Positions 27,048 to 35,893 of a DNA stretch of 64,000 bases are shown here, one piece after another. This stretch comes from Nakaseomyces glabratus (Eukaryota; Ascomycota; Saccharomycetes; Saccharomycetales; Saccharomycetaceae). The translations under genes were made by a program, and so were the position numbers. The stretch spans positions 682,001-746,000 of the forward strand of contig NC_088958.1 of the NCBI RefSeq assembly GCF_010111755.1, written 5' to 3'. The notes beneath the pieces were generated by a model. It was not told where the DNA came from, did no database searches, and saw only the letters and a list, made by a program, of their open reading frames with translations. Within the stretch, counting starts at the first letter, position 1, and each line of letters starts with the position of its first letter.

Positions 27048-28322
27048 TTATTTCATATTATCCATTTCTTCACTAGTAACAACTCTAGTCAATGGTTCCT
27101 CATGCAAATATTTGTCTACAGCAGCAATGGAAATTGCGTAGGCTACTTTTTGTGCTGGGATACAGTACCCCAATAGCTTTGATCCTGGTATTCTGTAAAA
27201 TGTTCTTGCTACAATTTCGCTAGCCTTTATAGACATTCCACCAGTTCTAATATCATCTACAAAACACTCCATATTCTGCAAAAAAGCCTTTTTATGGAGT
27301 AAAGCCCTCTCAAATAGACTGCTATTTTTTAGGATGGAATCGTTTGTTGGATAAATATCACTATGCCTTCCTACAAGAGGGCCAGGTCTTAGGATGGTTA
27401 ATGTCTTCAGAGGTGGAGTAATTGCATTAGCTAGAGTTGATTCCAACTTCATTTTAATTTTGAAGTATGGTGAAACTGTACTAATTATTGTGTTATTGAA
27501 GGAAGTTACGATTATGACGCTCTTATCGTCTGTGTTTGAAAACGCCTTAACCAGATCAACATTTAACTGATAGTCAATATCATTATATGTAGTATTGGAT
27601 ATTTTGTTCCTATTTGTGGTTGTACCTATGGTGCTTATCATGGTTTTAATATCTGAGAGTAATGGAAAATACCTCTTTAGTGGCATCTTTTCTCTAAATG
27701 AGATTGCTTCAACCTCATCAGAGAATATAATAGGAATAACTGACGGCCAGGAAAACGAATTTTTAATGATTAATTGGATATGATTAAAGATGAAGTTCAA
27801 TTTTAGTAGGTTACCTTCAGCGGACATGTATTCTAAATAATACATATATTCCTTACCGTAATACTCACCGCTGATTGGATTTTTCCCAGTAACATTTTTG
27901 CCTTTATCCTTATAGTATAGGAAGCCATCAAATGTAGCATCGTTGGAGGTTTCTATATCTTGATCTATATCCAATGGAACGCAAGTTCCTTTGTTGTAGT
28001 GATATTGAGATCCATTGAAACAAAATGGTCCAAAACTGTTAGCACTTGGTGATTTCAGGTATTTGTCTAAAGGTTCACCGATTTTCCTATTGAAACAATA
28101 AAGACATGTCTTAATAGTAACATTTTCTAGTCCTTCCTCGATTGCTTCAAGTAATAGCTCTCTTAGTTCAACCGCGCTATTCAAATAAAAACACGGATCC
28201 AGTAAATACTCGAATACCAATGAGCCAGTTAAGCCAGTGGATCCGAATAGAAGTATATTTTTTTCAAAAGTTTTCTCTCTCGACAGAGAGCCACTGGTAT
28301 TTTCCAAGTTTGTGGTGATCAT
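27048..28322 (-). CDS. HIM1: Him1-like protein with NAD(P)-binding N-terminus
   Basis: This 424-residue protein is placed as HIM1 (S. cerevisiae YDR317W, 414 residues) mainly from its N-terminus ILLFGSTGLTGSLVFEYLL and its position between MCM21 and the OMS1-IPK1 block. The N-terminal GxxGxxG (27-33) is a Rossmann motif of the atypical short-chain dehydrogenase type. LTILRPGPLVGRHSD in the second half is typical of that fold. In S. cerevisiae the protein has an unclear role in control of spontaneous and induced mutagenesis. No catalytic YxxxK is evident, so it may not be an active reductase. Confidence 0.82.
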   Translation of the reverse strand: MITTNLENTSGSLSREKTFEKNILLFGSTGLTGSLVFEYLLDPCFYLNSAVELRELLLEAIEEGLENVTIKTCLYCFNRKIGEPLDKYLKSPSANSFGPFCFNGSQYHYNKGTCVPLDIDQDIETSNDATFDGFLYYKDKGKNVTGKNPISGEYYGKEYMYYLEYMSAEGNLLKLNFIFNHIQLIIKNSFSWPSVIPIIFSDEVEAISFREKMPLKRYFPLLSDIKTMISTIGTTTNRNKISNTTYNDIDYQLNVDLVKAFSNTDDKSVIIVTSFNNTIISTVSPYFKIKMKLESTLANAITPPLKTLTILRPGPLVGRHSDIYPTNDSILKNSSLFERALLHKKAFLQNMECFVDDIRTGGMSIKASEIVARTFYRIPGSKLLGYCIPAQKVAYAISIAAVDKYLHEEPLTRVVTSEEMDNMK

Positions 28323-28660
28323 TATGGTATATCAAGCTATCAATATATCTTTTTCACCAACAACGTTGGATAGATTGTATAATGGCTCTGTCAAGGAACA
28401 TAAAATGTATAGGCAAATAATACTACTAACCTGGTTATTGATCCAATATTAGTAACATTAATAACAAATGAAATAACTTCCAAAGTAGCGAGACAGCATC
28501 ATATTATTGTTATGACACAAAATGCAGCTGTTGGTAAAATAATGGAAACCAGCATGTGTAGTTAGTAATTAACTTGACCCTAATTTATCCAGTGCCTATA
28601 TGCTCTTTATTAATAAAAATATTACTTGTTTCTATACTACAGTTTAACAGAGATGTTTAT
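28323..28660. promoter_or_regulatory. HIM1 upstream region / TRM5 3' flank
   Basis: This 338-bp AT-rich spacer shows no recognisable element. Confidence 0.4.
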
Positions 28661-30157
28661 TCATTGCTTGAATGCAACTTCTTTGGGAAGTTTAAAGCTG
28701 CAACAAAACATTGGCTTTGTTGGTGAAACCTTTCTTACCAGGTGGAAAGCAACTGCTTCAAATGGCAAAATATCAGCAGAACAGTCCATTTCTTTCAAGA
28801 TTCTATTGAATACTCGTTTATGCAATTCTTCCATGGAGACTTCTTCGCCATTTTCATATTTCTCGAAGCAGTGAACATGTACATATGGCATTTCTTTGTA
28901 GATTTCTGGATCAATATTGTTATATACACCATTAAAATTTCCCAAGAATGTTAATGCAGAGTCAGGTAAGTTCATAACATAATGGCTAATATTCTTAGGT
29001 ATAATGTATTCCTTATATTGCTGTTCTAGCTGTTTAGGTTGTGGTTCATTTTCATTTCCCTTTCTTCTTTTCTTACCTCTTAGTTTTATAGCATGTCTTA
29101 CAACTCCATTTGATTCTTCTCTGAAATTATCTAATATATTAGCTGACTGTTTTATGAATTCTGCACCATCATGATTAAAAGGTTTTACAAAATCAGAAAC
29201 CTTATTAAGAGTTATATTTTCTTGCAAATATTTGAAACTTTCTGGGTTCAAGTCATTGGCTAAGACAAAACTAGGTTTTTTACCTGCTGGAACAGCAAAT
29301 GGACCAACCCCTGCAAATACATCGCAAACAATTTCACCATCTTTAAAATAGTCTGTTACTAACCGTTGATGTTCAGTGTGTAGTCTAGAATTCCAATAAA
29401 CTTTGCTGAAATCGAATCTGAAAGTACAGTCAGATTCTTTTTGTTCAACAACTAAGTTAGTGCTATCACCTGCTATAACTTTCATTGGGAATGTTCTGAA
29501 TTGTGTTGCAATTGAGCTAACTTTATCCACTACGCACTCGATCTTGTTGTTTTTATCTAAAATCACCTGTCCTATTAATGAATCGTATGGCTTGAATTCG
29601 TTCCTCAAGTTGAGATGAGCGACATGGCCTGTTATAGTAAATCCTGTTGGAACCTCATCCAAAAATTCCTCTGGTAACACACTTCTCAGAATCTCCTCAG
29701 CTTTCCAAAAATTATAGTCCAAGGTATATTCATATGGCAAAAGCTCAGCTTGTTTCTCATTTAAGTAGTCAACAGCTCCCTGCGAGAGTACTTTAGAAAC
29801 ATCTTGAACATTCGTTATCTTATCAGTTAAAAGAACACCTTTTGTGACTAATTCATTGTCACAAGCAACCGTCTTTGATGGAGCATGGCCATCCTTATAC
29901 TCAAGTTTGATCACATGAGGTATTCTTGGGATTCTTAATATAGATTCCTTGTAGTTCTTTGCAAACTCGCTAATATTACGAGGATCCTTAAATTTGACCA
30001 CCACTAATGGGATCTTTTTGGTAAAGAAACTCCTATCTAACTCTTTCATCGATCTATTGACCGGAGGTGAATATTTGTACATATTGTGTTGAGTGCTCAT
30101 TGTGGACCAATTTCTCACCAATCTATATTTAGGAAACCAGGAAAAAAATCTGTGCAT
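28661..30157 (-). CDS. TRM5: tRNA (guanine37-N1)-methyltransferase Trm5
   Basis: This is a 498-residue enzyme (S. cerevisiae 499) that makes m1G37 in tRNA, protecting the reading frame, and starts wybutosine synthesis on tRNA-Phe. The SAM-binding motif DVFAGVGPF is at about 279-287; SKVYWNSRLHTEH precedes it and the catalytic NLPD (YVMNLPDSAL) follows. The N-terminus MHRFFSWFPKYRLVRNWS looks like a mitochondrial presequence. A second in-frame Met (codon at 30098-30100) would give a cytosolic/nuclear form, paralleling the dual localisation known in S. cerevisiae. The frame starts with GTG at 30163; the first ATG is 30157. Confidence 0.95.
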   Translation of the reverse strand: MHRFFSWFPKYRLVRNWSTMSTQHNMYKYSPPVNRSMKELDRSFFTKKIPLVVVKFKDPRNISEFAKNYKESILRIPRIPHVIKLEYKDGHAPSKTVACDNELVTKGVLLTDKITNVQDVSKVLSQGAVDYLNEKQAELLPYEYTLDYNFWKAEEILRSVLPEEFLDEVPTGFTITGHVAHLNLRNEFKPYDSLIGQVILDKNNKIECVVDKVSSIATQFRTFPMKVIAGDSTNLVVEQKESDCTFRFDFSKVYWNSRLHTEHQRLVTDYFKDGEIVCDVFAGVGPFAVPAGKKPSFVLANDLNPESFKYLQENITLNKVSDFVKPFNHDGAEFIKQSANILDNFREESNGVVRHAIKLRGKKRRKGNENEPQPKQLEQQYKEYIIPKNISHYVMNLPDSALTFLGNFNGVYNNIDPEIYKEMPYVHVHCFEKYENGEEVSMEELHKRVFNRILKEMDCSADILPFEAVAFHLVRKVSPTKPMFCCSFKLPKEVAFKQ

Positions 30158-30263
30158 CCACACAAATAGTAATTATTCAGTTACGCTAAAAGATTGGGCA
30201 ATAACCAACAAGCTGTGGGTTTATACAACTAGGCATTGTGTTGATGTTTATGCTTAACATTTG

Positions 30264-30327
30264 AGCTCATCGCAATTTTTTGACAAAAAAAATTTCAAAC
30301 ATTTTTTCAGAAATTGAAGCTCATCGA
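30264..30327. promoter_or_regulatory. Two PAC motifs flanking an RRPE-like tract in the TRM5-RRP4 promoter
   Basis: The exact reverse-strand PAC 10-mer is at 30264-30273 and a one-mismatch copy (AGCTCATCGA) is at 30318-30327. Between them lie AAAAAAATTTC and TTTTTTCAGAAATT stretches of RRPE type. The divergent promoter serves two RNA-processing genes, the expected setting. Confidence 0.7.
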
Positions 30328-30422
30328 GTAATAATAGTGAGAAATAGCATATAAGATAAACCATTGAATCATTGTTCTAAGTAAAGCATAAACAAACAAC
30401 GATTATAAAGAATATACTGACG

Positions 30423-31532
30423 ATGTCTTCTGTTATCTCAGTGGTTAAAAGAACCGGTGGATTCCAGAGCAACTCGATTGAAAGTGATTTTGAGAGCGAT
30501 GAGGACATGTCCTATGGCAGCGATGTTGAAGAAGGTCAAGATGCCGACGGAGATATGGAGATGAAAGAGGAGAAAGGAAAGGGTAATTCAGATATAGTTA
30601 CACCTGGTGAGTTGATCACTGATGATCCGGTGTGGATGAGAGGTCATGGTACCTATTTTCTTGATAATATGACATACTCTTCTGTGGCAGGTACTGTCTC
30701 TCGAGTAAATAGGTTGTTATCTGTGATCCCTTTGAGAGGTAGGTATGCTCCAGAAACTGGTGACCACATCATCGGTAGAATAGCTGAAGTTGGTAATAAA
30801 AGGTGGAAGGTAGATATAGGTAGTAAGCAGCATGCTGTCCTGATGCTAGGGTCTGTGAATCTACCTGGTGGTATATTAAGAAGAAAATCAGAGAGTGATG
30901 AGTTACAGATGAGATCATTTCTGAAAGAAGGTGATCTTCTTAATGCAGAAGTTCAATCTTTGTTCCAAGATGGTAGTGCGTCTCTACATACAAGATCGCT
31001 AAAATACGGTAAGCTAAGAGATGGTATCTTCTGTCAGGTTCCAAGCTCTCTAATTATAAGATCAAAGAATCATACACACAATCTACCGGGAAATGTTACC
31101 GTACTTTTAGGTGTTAATGGATTTGTATGGTTGAGAAAAACATCAAAAATGGATCTTACAAGAGATGCACCACCAGGTGGCAGTACTGGTGCTGGAAGAG
31201 AATCATCTGTCGGTCCAACTGGTGCTACACATGTCAACACAAACACAAACATTTCTATTACAAGATTAGAGGAAGAATCATCATGGCAAATATATTCTGA
31301 TGAAAACGATCCGACAATAAAGAATAGTGAAAGAAAGACTATATCTAGATATGCCAATGTAATAAAAGCTTTGGCTTTTTGTGAGATAGGTATTACACAG
31401 GAAAGAATCATTAGTGCATATGAGGCAAGTATGGCTTTCCCAAATATTGGTTCATTAATAGAAAAGGAAACGATGGAATCAATAGGTAGAGATGTAATAA
31501 CAGTAGAGAGAATGAGAGGTACTGAACAATAA
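30423..31532 (+). CDS. RRP4: RNA exosome cap subunit Rrp4
   Basis: This is a 369-residue protein (S. cerevisiae 359) forming the RNA-binding cap of the nuclear and cytoplasmic exosome with Rrp40 and Csl4. The order is N-terminal domain (TPGELITDDPVWMRGHGTYF), S1 domain (about 105-180, with GDHIIGRIAEVGNKRWKVDIG) and KH domain (NVTVLLGVNGFVWLRK). The inner segment 250-300 is a Gly/Thr/Asn-rich insert that looks variable. It is divergent from TRM5, as S. cerevisiae YHR070W-YHR069C, with PAC/RRPE between them. Confidence 0.95.
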   Translation: MSSVISVVKRTGGFQSNSIESDFESDEDMSYGSDVEEGQDADGDMEMKEEKGKGNSDIVTPGELITDDPVWMRGHGTYFLDNMTYSSVAGTVSRVNRLLSVIPLRGRYAPETGDHIIGRIAEVGNKRWKVDIGSKQHAVLMLGSVNLPGGILRRKSESDELQMRSFLKEGDLLNAEVQSLFQDGSASLHTRSLKYGKLRDGIFCQVPSSLIIRSKNHTHNLPGNVTVLLGVNGFVWLRKTSKMDLTRDAPPGGSTGAGRESSVGPTGATHVNTNTNISITRLEEESSWQIYSDENDPTIKNSERKTISRYANVIKALAFCEIGITQERIISAYEASMAFPNIGSLIEKETMESIGRDVITVERMRGTEQ

Positions 31533-31626
31533 TTATTTTTCTGGCATCAATTCTTTTATAAATATAATATTATATTTGAATCTTTTCATAATTATACTAT
31601 TTACAGTTTCTTAATGGCTGTCATAT

Positions 31627-32985
31627 TTACTTACTAGTATTACTGGGAATTTCAGCGTTATTACTATTTACATTAGAGGTCGTCCTATTGTTTTCCTCGT
31701 TCATATGTTGGATCTTCTCTCTCAACCCAGATCTGAAGTATTTTTCAATGAAGCTAATTTCTTTCTTCTTTCTCACATCAGATTTCTTTTTTGCAACTAC
31801 ACACCATGTGGTACCAAGATGAGAAGTATATTCTTCGACTACATCTAGTCCAGAATCGTCTAGTATCTCTCCGATGTCTAAGTTCCACCTACATCCCCAT
31901 GTCTCAAGTCTCCTTTTGGCTCTCTTGTCTAATATTTTGTTTATTAATCCCACAGACCCTCTTCCATGCTCTAATAAGACAATTCTCCCACCAGGTTTGA
32001 GTAATTCTTGGAAATTTTTCAAGGCTTTGACTGGATCTTCATGCGAACATAGTCCAAAGGCTTCAATAATAGTGTCAAACTTCTTTTGCTCTTTTTTATC
32101 GGGGTCATCACCAGCTAAATCTAGAAGATCTTCTGCCCTTCCTTTGACAAATGCGACTTTTTTGTACGTTGGAAACCTGTCTCTAAATTTTTTATTAGCT
32201 ATTTCCAGCATGTTTTCGGAAGAGTCTAAAAATATTAAGGAGTTCACCCTCTCTATGTCCAGATACTTGATGTTCCTTCCTGTACCACAGGCAACCTCTA
32301 GGACGTCACCTTCACAGTGCTTCATCAACCACTTTCTTTTCCTTCCCATTAAAATTGCTCTTTCTTCACTATTGATAGCTTTGTCATATTCTTCTGCTTT
32401 ATGATCATAAAATTCTGTAGTATCATGAGCAGGAACAATAGATTCGTTTAATCGATTTTGGTCATTGTTCTCCAAAGTGATTCCATCAAAATCAGTGATT
32501 CCCTTATCAATCATTTGTTGATACTGTTCTAGTTTCAATTCGTCACGTCTTCTCAGTTTACCTCTAAGTTCTTTTATTCTCAAGCTCTCATATTCATTAA
32601 TACCGCTGGTCTTGGCCTTCCCCTCCAATTTTTCGAGTTCTTTCTCTTTTTGAAACAATTTCTTAGAGAAATAAACACCATAAATCAAGAATATTGCATA
32701 AATACCTACCATGTACTTCGTCATGCTCTTATTGAACTTCTCTGAGCTTGCAATAGCAGCCCAACGAACTAGCCGATACGGCGATTGCAACGCCTTTTCA
32801 TGTTTCTCTTTGGCAATCTCCTCTTTCGTCTTAGGACGTCTCACTTTAGCAGTCGGTTGAGGGATATATGTCTTGGTATTGGAATTGGCATCGGACTTGT
32901 ACCTAGCACTGTAATGAACCTGGAGTATTGGTCGCACAACAGGAAAACGGTTCCTAGTCTGCGCAACACAGCGCATTAAAAGCAT
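31627..32985 (-). CDS. OMS1: Mitochondrial inner-membrane methyltransferase-like Oms1
   Basis: This is a 452-residue protein (S. cerevisiae 471). A basic N-terminal presequence is followed at about residues 90-108 by one membrane span (YMVGIYAIFLIYGVYFSK). A class-I SAM-methyltransferase domain then starts with DVLEVACGTGRNIKYL and continues with FDTIIEAFGLCSHEDP and KPGGRIVLLEHGRG. S. cerevisiae Oms1 was found as a multicopy suppressor of oxa1 defects; its substrate is uncertain. A Lys/Asn-rich tail ends the protein. It converges with RRP4, 94 bp away. Confidence 0.93.
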   Translation of the reverse strand: MLLMRCVAQTRNRFPVVRPILQVHYSARYKSDANSNTKTYIPQPTAKVRRPKTKEEIAKEKHEKALQSPYRLVRWAAIASSEKFNKSMTKYMVGIYAIFLIYGVYFSKKLFQKEKELEKLEGKAKTSGINEYESLRIKELRGKLRRRDELKLEQYQQMIDKGITDFDGITLENNDQNRLNESIVPAHDTTEFYDHKAEEYDKAINSEERAILMGRKRKWLMKHCEGDVLEVACGTGRNIKYLDIERVNSLIFLDSSENMLEIANKKFRDRFPTYKKVAFVKGRAEDLLDLAGDDPDKKEQKKFDTIIEAFGLCSHEDPVKALKNFQELLKPGGRIVLLEHGRGSVGLINKILDKRAKRRLETWGCRWNLDIGEILDDSGLDVVEEYTSHLGTTWCVVAKKKSDVRKKKEISFIEKYFRSGLREKIQHMNEENNRTTSNVNSNNAEIPSNTSK

Positions 32986-33464
32986 TGTTCTAGTAACTGT
33001 GAGTATGAGCTTGTATGTACTGATATATACCGAATAGTATGTCTACATTATTGCTATACAATTTTTATAATTATTGAGATTGTAAGGTTTGAGTTAAGCA
33101 TATTAAGTATTGCTGAAATTGTTGGGACGTATGCAATAACATGGAATTATCGAGTCATAATGAATGCAATTGACAGTCCTATGTAGATAGCGTTCCAGTA
33201 TAATTATAAAAAATCTCATAACATCGTTACAATAGTTACATAGCAGCAGGAAGCACTCCCGATGATATCTATAAAAGGAAGTGTATAAAAAGGGCTCTTT
33301 CTTTTTTGTTTGGATAGAAATATGATCAAGTCAAAACATCGACGAAATAATGACTCTCGTGCGACTTCAATTTCTGGTTCATTAAAAAATACATTTTAAA
33401 GGAGTATGTTGAGATTTGGCCTCTTTGAAGGTATTTAATTAGGTTATCATTTATAATCTGAATC
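32986..33464. promoter_or_regulatory. OMS1 upstream region / DYS1 3' flank
   Basis: This 479-bp spacer shows no recognisable element or gene. A few A/T-rich stretches fit promoter and 3' end signals. Confidence 0.4.
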
Positions 33465-34622
33465 TTAGTTCTTTGGTAGAGGCTTACCATTGGCGAACGT
33501 GGCAGCAACGATCAATGGGAAAACAATAGTAACATCAGCATAAATCTTCACAGACTTAGCTTCTGCCTTAATTTTACCCCAAGAAACAGCTTCATCGGGT
33601 CTTGCACCAGCATCAGAACCGTCAAACTCTTGACCAGTGTTGATATAAACTGCATAGTCAGCACCATTTCTCATTAGACAAGCGTTGGCAATATGATGCT
33701 TGATCAAACCACCACCCAGAATAATCATACCAGCTTTTGAAGCTTCCATAGACATGGAGTTGATTTTTCTGATATCAGCGACAATATCCAGTCTGATTTG
33801 CTTTGGAGAAGCCTTGAAAGTGTGGAAGAACAGCATGTCACCAATGGAACCATCAGTAATGGCTGGGCAGAAGATTGGAATCTTATTCTTGTGAGCCCAG
33901 TATAGAACAGAGGATTCGTCATTGATCTCCTTACCAAGACGGTCAATCAGTTTCGAAGGAGTCCAGATTGGAGAATCGACATCAGTGTTAGCATCCAAAC
34001 AATCCTTACCGTGCTTGGCCACATATTCTTCTTGCTCCTCTAACATCTTGTCGAAGATTGGAACGATCCATTCTTCAAACTTACAGTAGTTGTCGTTTGG
34101 AACCAATAGATTACCGATACGGTTCATACCTTGGTCACGAAGGGATTTACCTTCCAAGGAGAATTCACCCAAATATGTTGGTGCCAAACACTTAATGATA
34201 TCTTCTTCGATACCACCGGCAGTAGCAACAAGAGCATCAACCATCTTATGCTGCACAAGATATCTCAAGGTTTCACGTAGACCAGAACTAATCAAATTGG
34301 AAGTGTAACCCATAAAGACAGTGGTCTTTTGGTAGCCAGCGTCGTCGAATTGACCTTTTCTGTCATGCTCATCAAGCTCATCAATGTGCTTACCTCTCCA
34401 TGATCTCATTTCATCAATGATATCACAAGCTTTGCCCAAGGAGCTAGCTTGAAAACCCATGGTCTTCATAGAGTTGACAAGATCAGAGGCTCTCATGTCT
34501 GTGGCAGTTGCAGCGGAGTAATCAATACCTTTGACCTGAACAAAGTCATCTGGAACTGGAACAGAGGCTTTCAAAACAGCATCCTGTAGAATGTCTGGAA
34601 GTTTATCGTTGGCAGCAGACAT
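33465..34622 (-). CDS. DYS1: Deoxyhypusine synthase Dys1
   Basis: This is a 385-residue cytosolic enzyme (S. cerevisiae 387) that transfers aminobutyl from spermidine to a lysine of eIF5A, the first step of hypusine formation. The active-site lysine is K350 in [14 protein letters not shown], the same number as in the S. cerevisiae enzyme. NAD-binding and spermidine-site segments such as [29 protein letters not shown] and [18 protein letters not shown] are intact. TRM5-RRP4-OMS1-DYS1 alternates genes from S. cerevisiae chromosomes VIII and IV. Confidence 0.97.
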   Translation of the reverse strand: MSAANDKLPDILQDAVLKASVPVPDDFVQVKGIDYSAATATDMRASDLVNSMKTMGFQASSLGKACDIIDEMRSWRGKHIDELDEHDRKGQFDDAGYQKTTVFMGYTSNLISSGLRETLRYLVQHKMVDALVATAGGIEEDIIKCLAPTYLGEFSLEGKSLRDQGMNRIGNLLVPNDNYCKFEEWIVPIFDKMLEEQEEYVAKHGKDCLDANTDVDSPIWTPSKLIDRLGKEINDESSVLYWAHKNKIPIFCPAITDGSIGDMLFFHTFKASPKQIRLDIVADIRKINSMSMEASKAGMIILGGGLIKHHIANACLMRNGADYAVYINTGQEFDGSDAGARPDEAVSWGKIKAEAKSVKIYADVTIVFPLIVAATFANGKPLPKN

Positions 34623-34767
34623 GGTAATATCTAGATATATTTTGAACTATGTCTATTCTATGAGTGTTGAATATTGAATACTAATGAAATTAATTATAAC
34701 ATAGTAGTTATTAGTTCTGCAATTTTTTTTTTTCATTTTTTTTTTCACTTTTTTCACATTGCGGGAT

Positions 34768-34785
34768 AGCTCATCGCGATGAGCT
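34768..34785. promoter_or_regulatory. Perfect 18-bp palindrome made of two overlapping PAC motifs
   Basis: AGCTCATCGCGATGAGCT is its own reverse complement and contains GCGATGAGCT on both strands, sharing the central GC. It lies in the 256-bp divergent promoter of DYS1 and IPK1, 146 bp and 94 bp from the two starts. T-rich runs (34724-34755) flank it. Confidence 0.7.
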
Positions 34786-34874
34786 GGGAATTATATAATA
34801 TGGCATAATAATTATACCAGTTAAGAAATTGTGTTGATTCACCATATTTGACTTTAGCGATGGTATAGTTTTGG

Positions 34875-34892
34875 ATGAATGCTGGTTGCTGA
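34875..34892 (+). other. Five-codon upstream ORF overlapping the IPK1 start
   Basis: An ATG at 34875, four bases before the IPK1 ATG and out of frame, opens a five-codon ORF that ends with TGA inside IPK1. Both ATGs have a T at -3, a weak context, so leaky scanning is likely. Whether the transcript starts upstream of it is unknown. Confidence 0.4.
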
Positions 34893-35715
34893 AGGAGGTG
34901 CAAATATACTTTTGGAATTGGATCATAGAGGTGTGTTATATCGCTGCAATGTTCGCGATAAGTCACTTAAGGTTAACAATGAGTACACTTATAAGAATTA
35001 CAGGTATATTAACCAAGTTGTGAGACCTTTGTTAGGTGATTGTATACCTGAGATGGAGCTTGTTGATATTCCTTATGACCGGATTTCGGGCATCATTGGT
35101 GACTTTGTAGGTGATCCCGATAGTGATCATGTATCAGCACTGACTATCAAGAACTTGAGACCAACTAATGTATATGGTGAAAAGATAAGATACGATGATC
35201 ACTTTACAAAAGTCTATCATGATGACACTATGGAGCATATCTTGGTGGAGATTAAGCCAAAATGGTTGCACCATGCGAAATTCTGTAGGAATTGTACGCA
35301 TAACAATTTGAAGAATCGAAAAATACCATATTGTTATGCGTTGATGGTTGTCGACCCAAGCCACGTTTCAGATATGCTATTGCACACAGGAATTGCTTTC
35401 CCTAGGAAGTTTTTGATTAAATTTGTTGACTACTTCAGTAAGTCTGATAATATACTCGCAAAACTGCATGACATTCAAAAGAATCTTGACTCAAACGTTT
35501 CAATGAATGATATTAAGAGCATTGATGATGTGTCTGATGCTTTTCTACTTAATATGACTCTTAAGGATGTTTCTTGTTTTATAGAATGGACCAGAGAGCC
35601 GGACTCACTGGAAGTAAATGTTGTTGATGTAGACATGAAATTGGTGTCAAAGTTAGACCATTGGGTCAATACCCACATACAGTTAAGCAACTCATCAAAT
35701 TTAGTTCATCATTAA
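34879..35715 (+). CDS. IPK1: Inositol-pentakisphosphate 2-kinase Ipk1
   Basis: This is a 278-residue nuclear kinase (S. cerevisiae 281) that phosphorylates IP5 at the 2-position to make IP6, needed for mRNA export through Gle1/Dbp5. The N-terminal AEGGANILLELD is the nucleotide loop. The conserved fungal motif is EIKPKW followed by FCRNCTHNNLK and YC. LKDVSCFIEW and VVDVDMKLVSKLDHW near the end supply the Asp-containing metal-binding region. It lies between DYS1 and RAD34, matching YDR315C-YDR314C. Confidence 0.93.
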   Translation: MLVAEGGANILLELDHRGVLYRCNVRDKSLKVNNEYTYKNYRYINQVVRPLLGDCIPEMELVDIPYDRISGIIGDFVGDPDSDHVSALTIKNLRPTNVYGEKIRYDDHFTKVYHDDTMEHILVEIKPKWLHHAKFCRNCTHNNLKNRKIPYCYALMVVDPSHVSDMLLHTGIAFPRKFLIKFVDYFSKSDNILAKLHDIQKNLDSNVSMNDIKSIDDVSDAFLLNMTLKDVSCFIEWTREPDSLEVNVVDVDMKLVSKLDHWVNTHIQLSNSSNLVHH

Positions 35716-35893
35716 ATATAGTTTTTATTCTTCATTTACTGCAATATATCAATCTTTTGTACCAAAACATTAAATACAAAAGACCAAAATATAAAAAAAG
35801 TGTCAGAGATTGCAATGAGACAATAAAAAGCTTAGGGCCTAATGAGTAAAACTCATATGTACTTAGACTCATCATACCCAAACGGGCTATATA

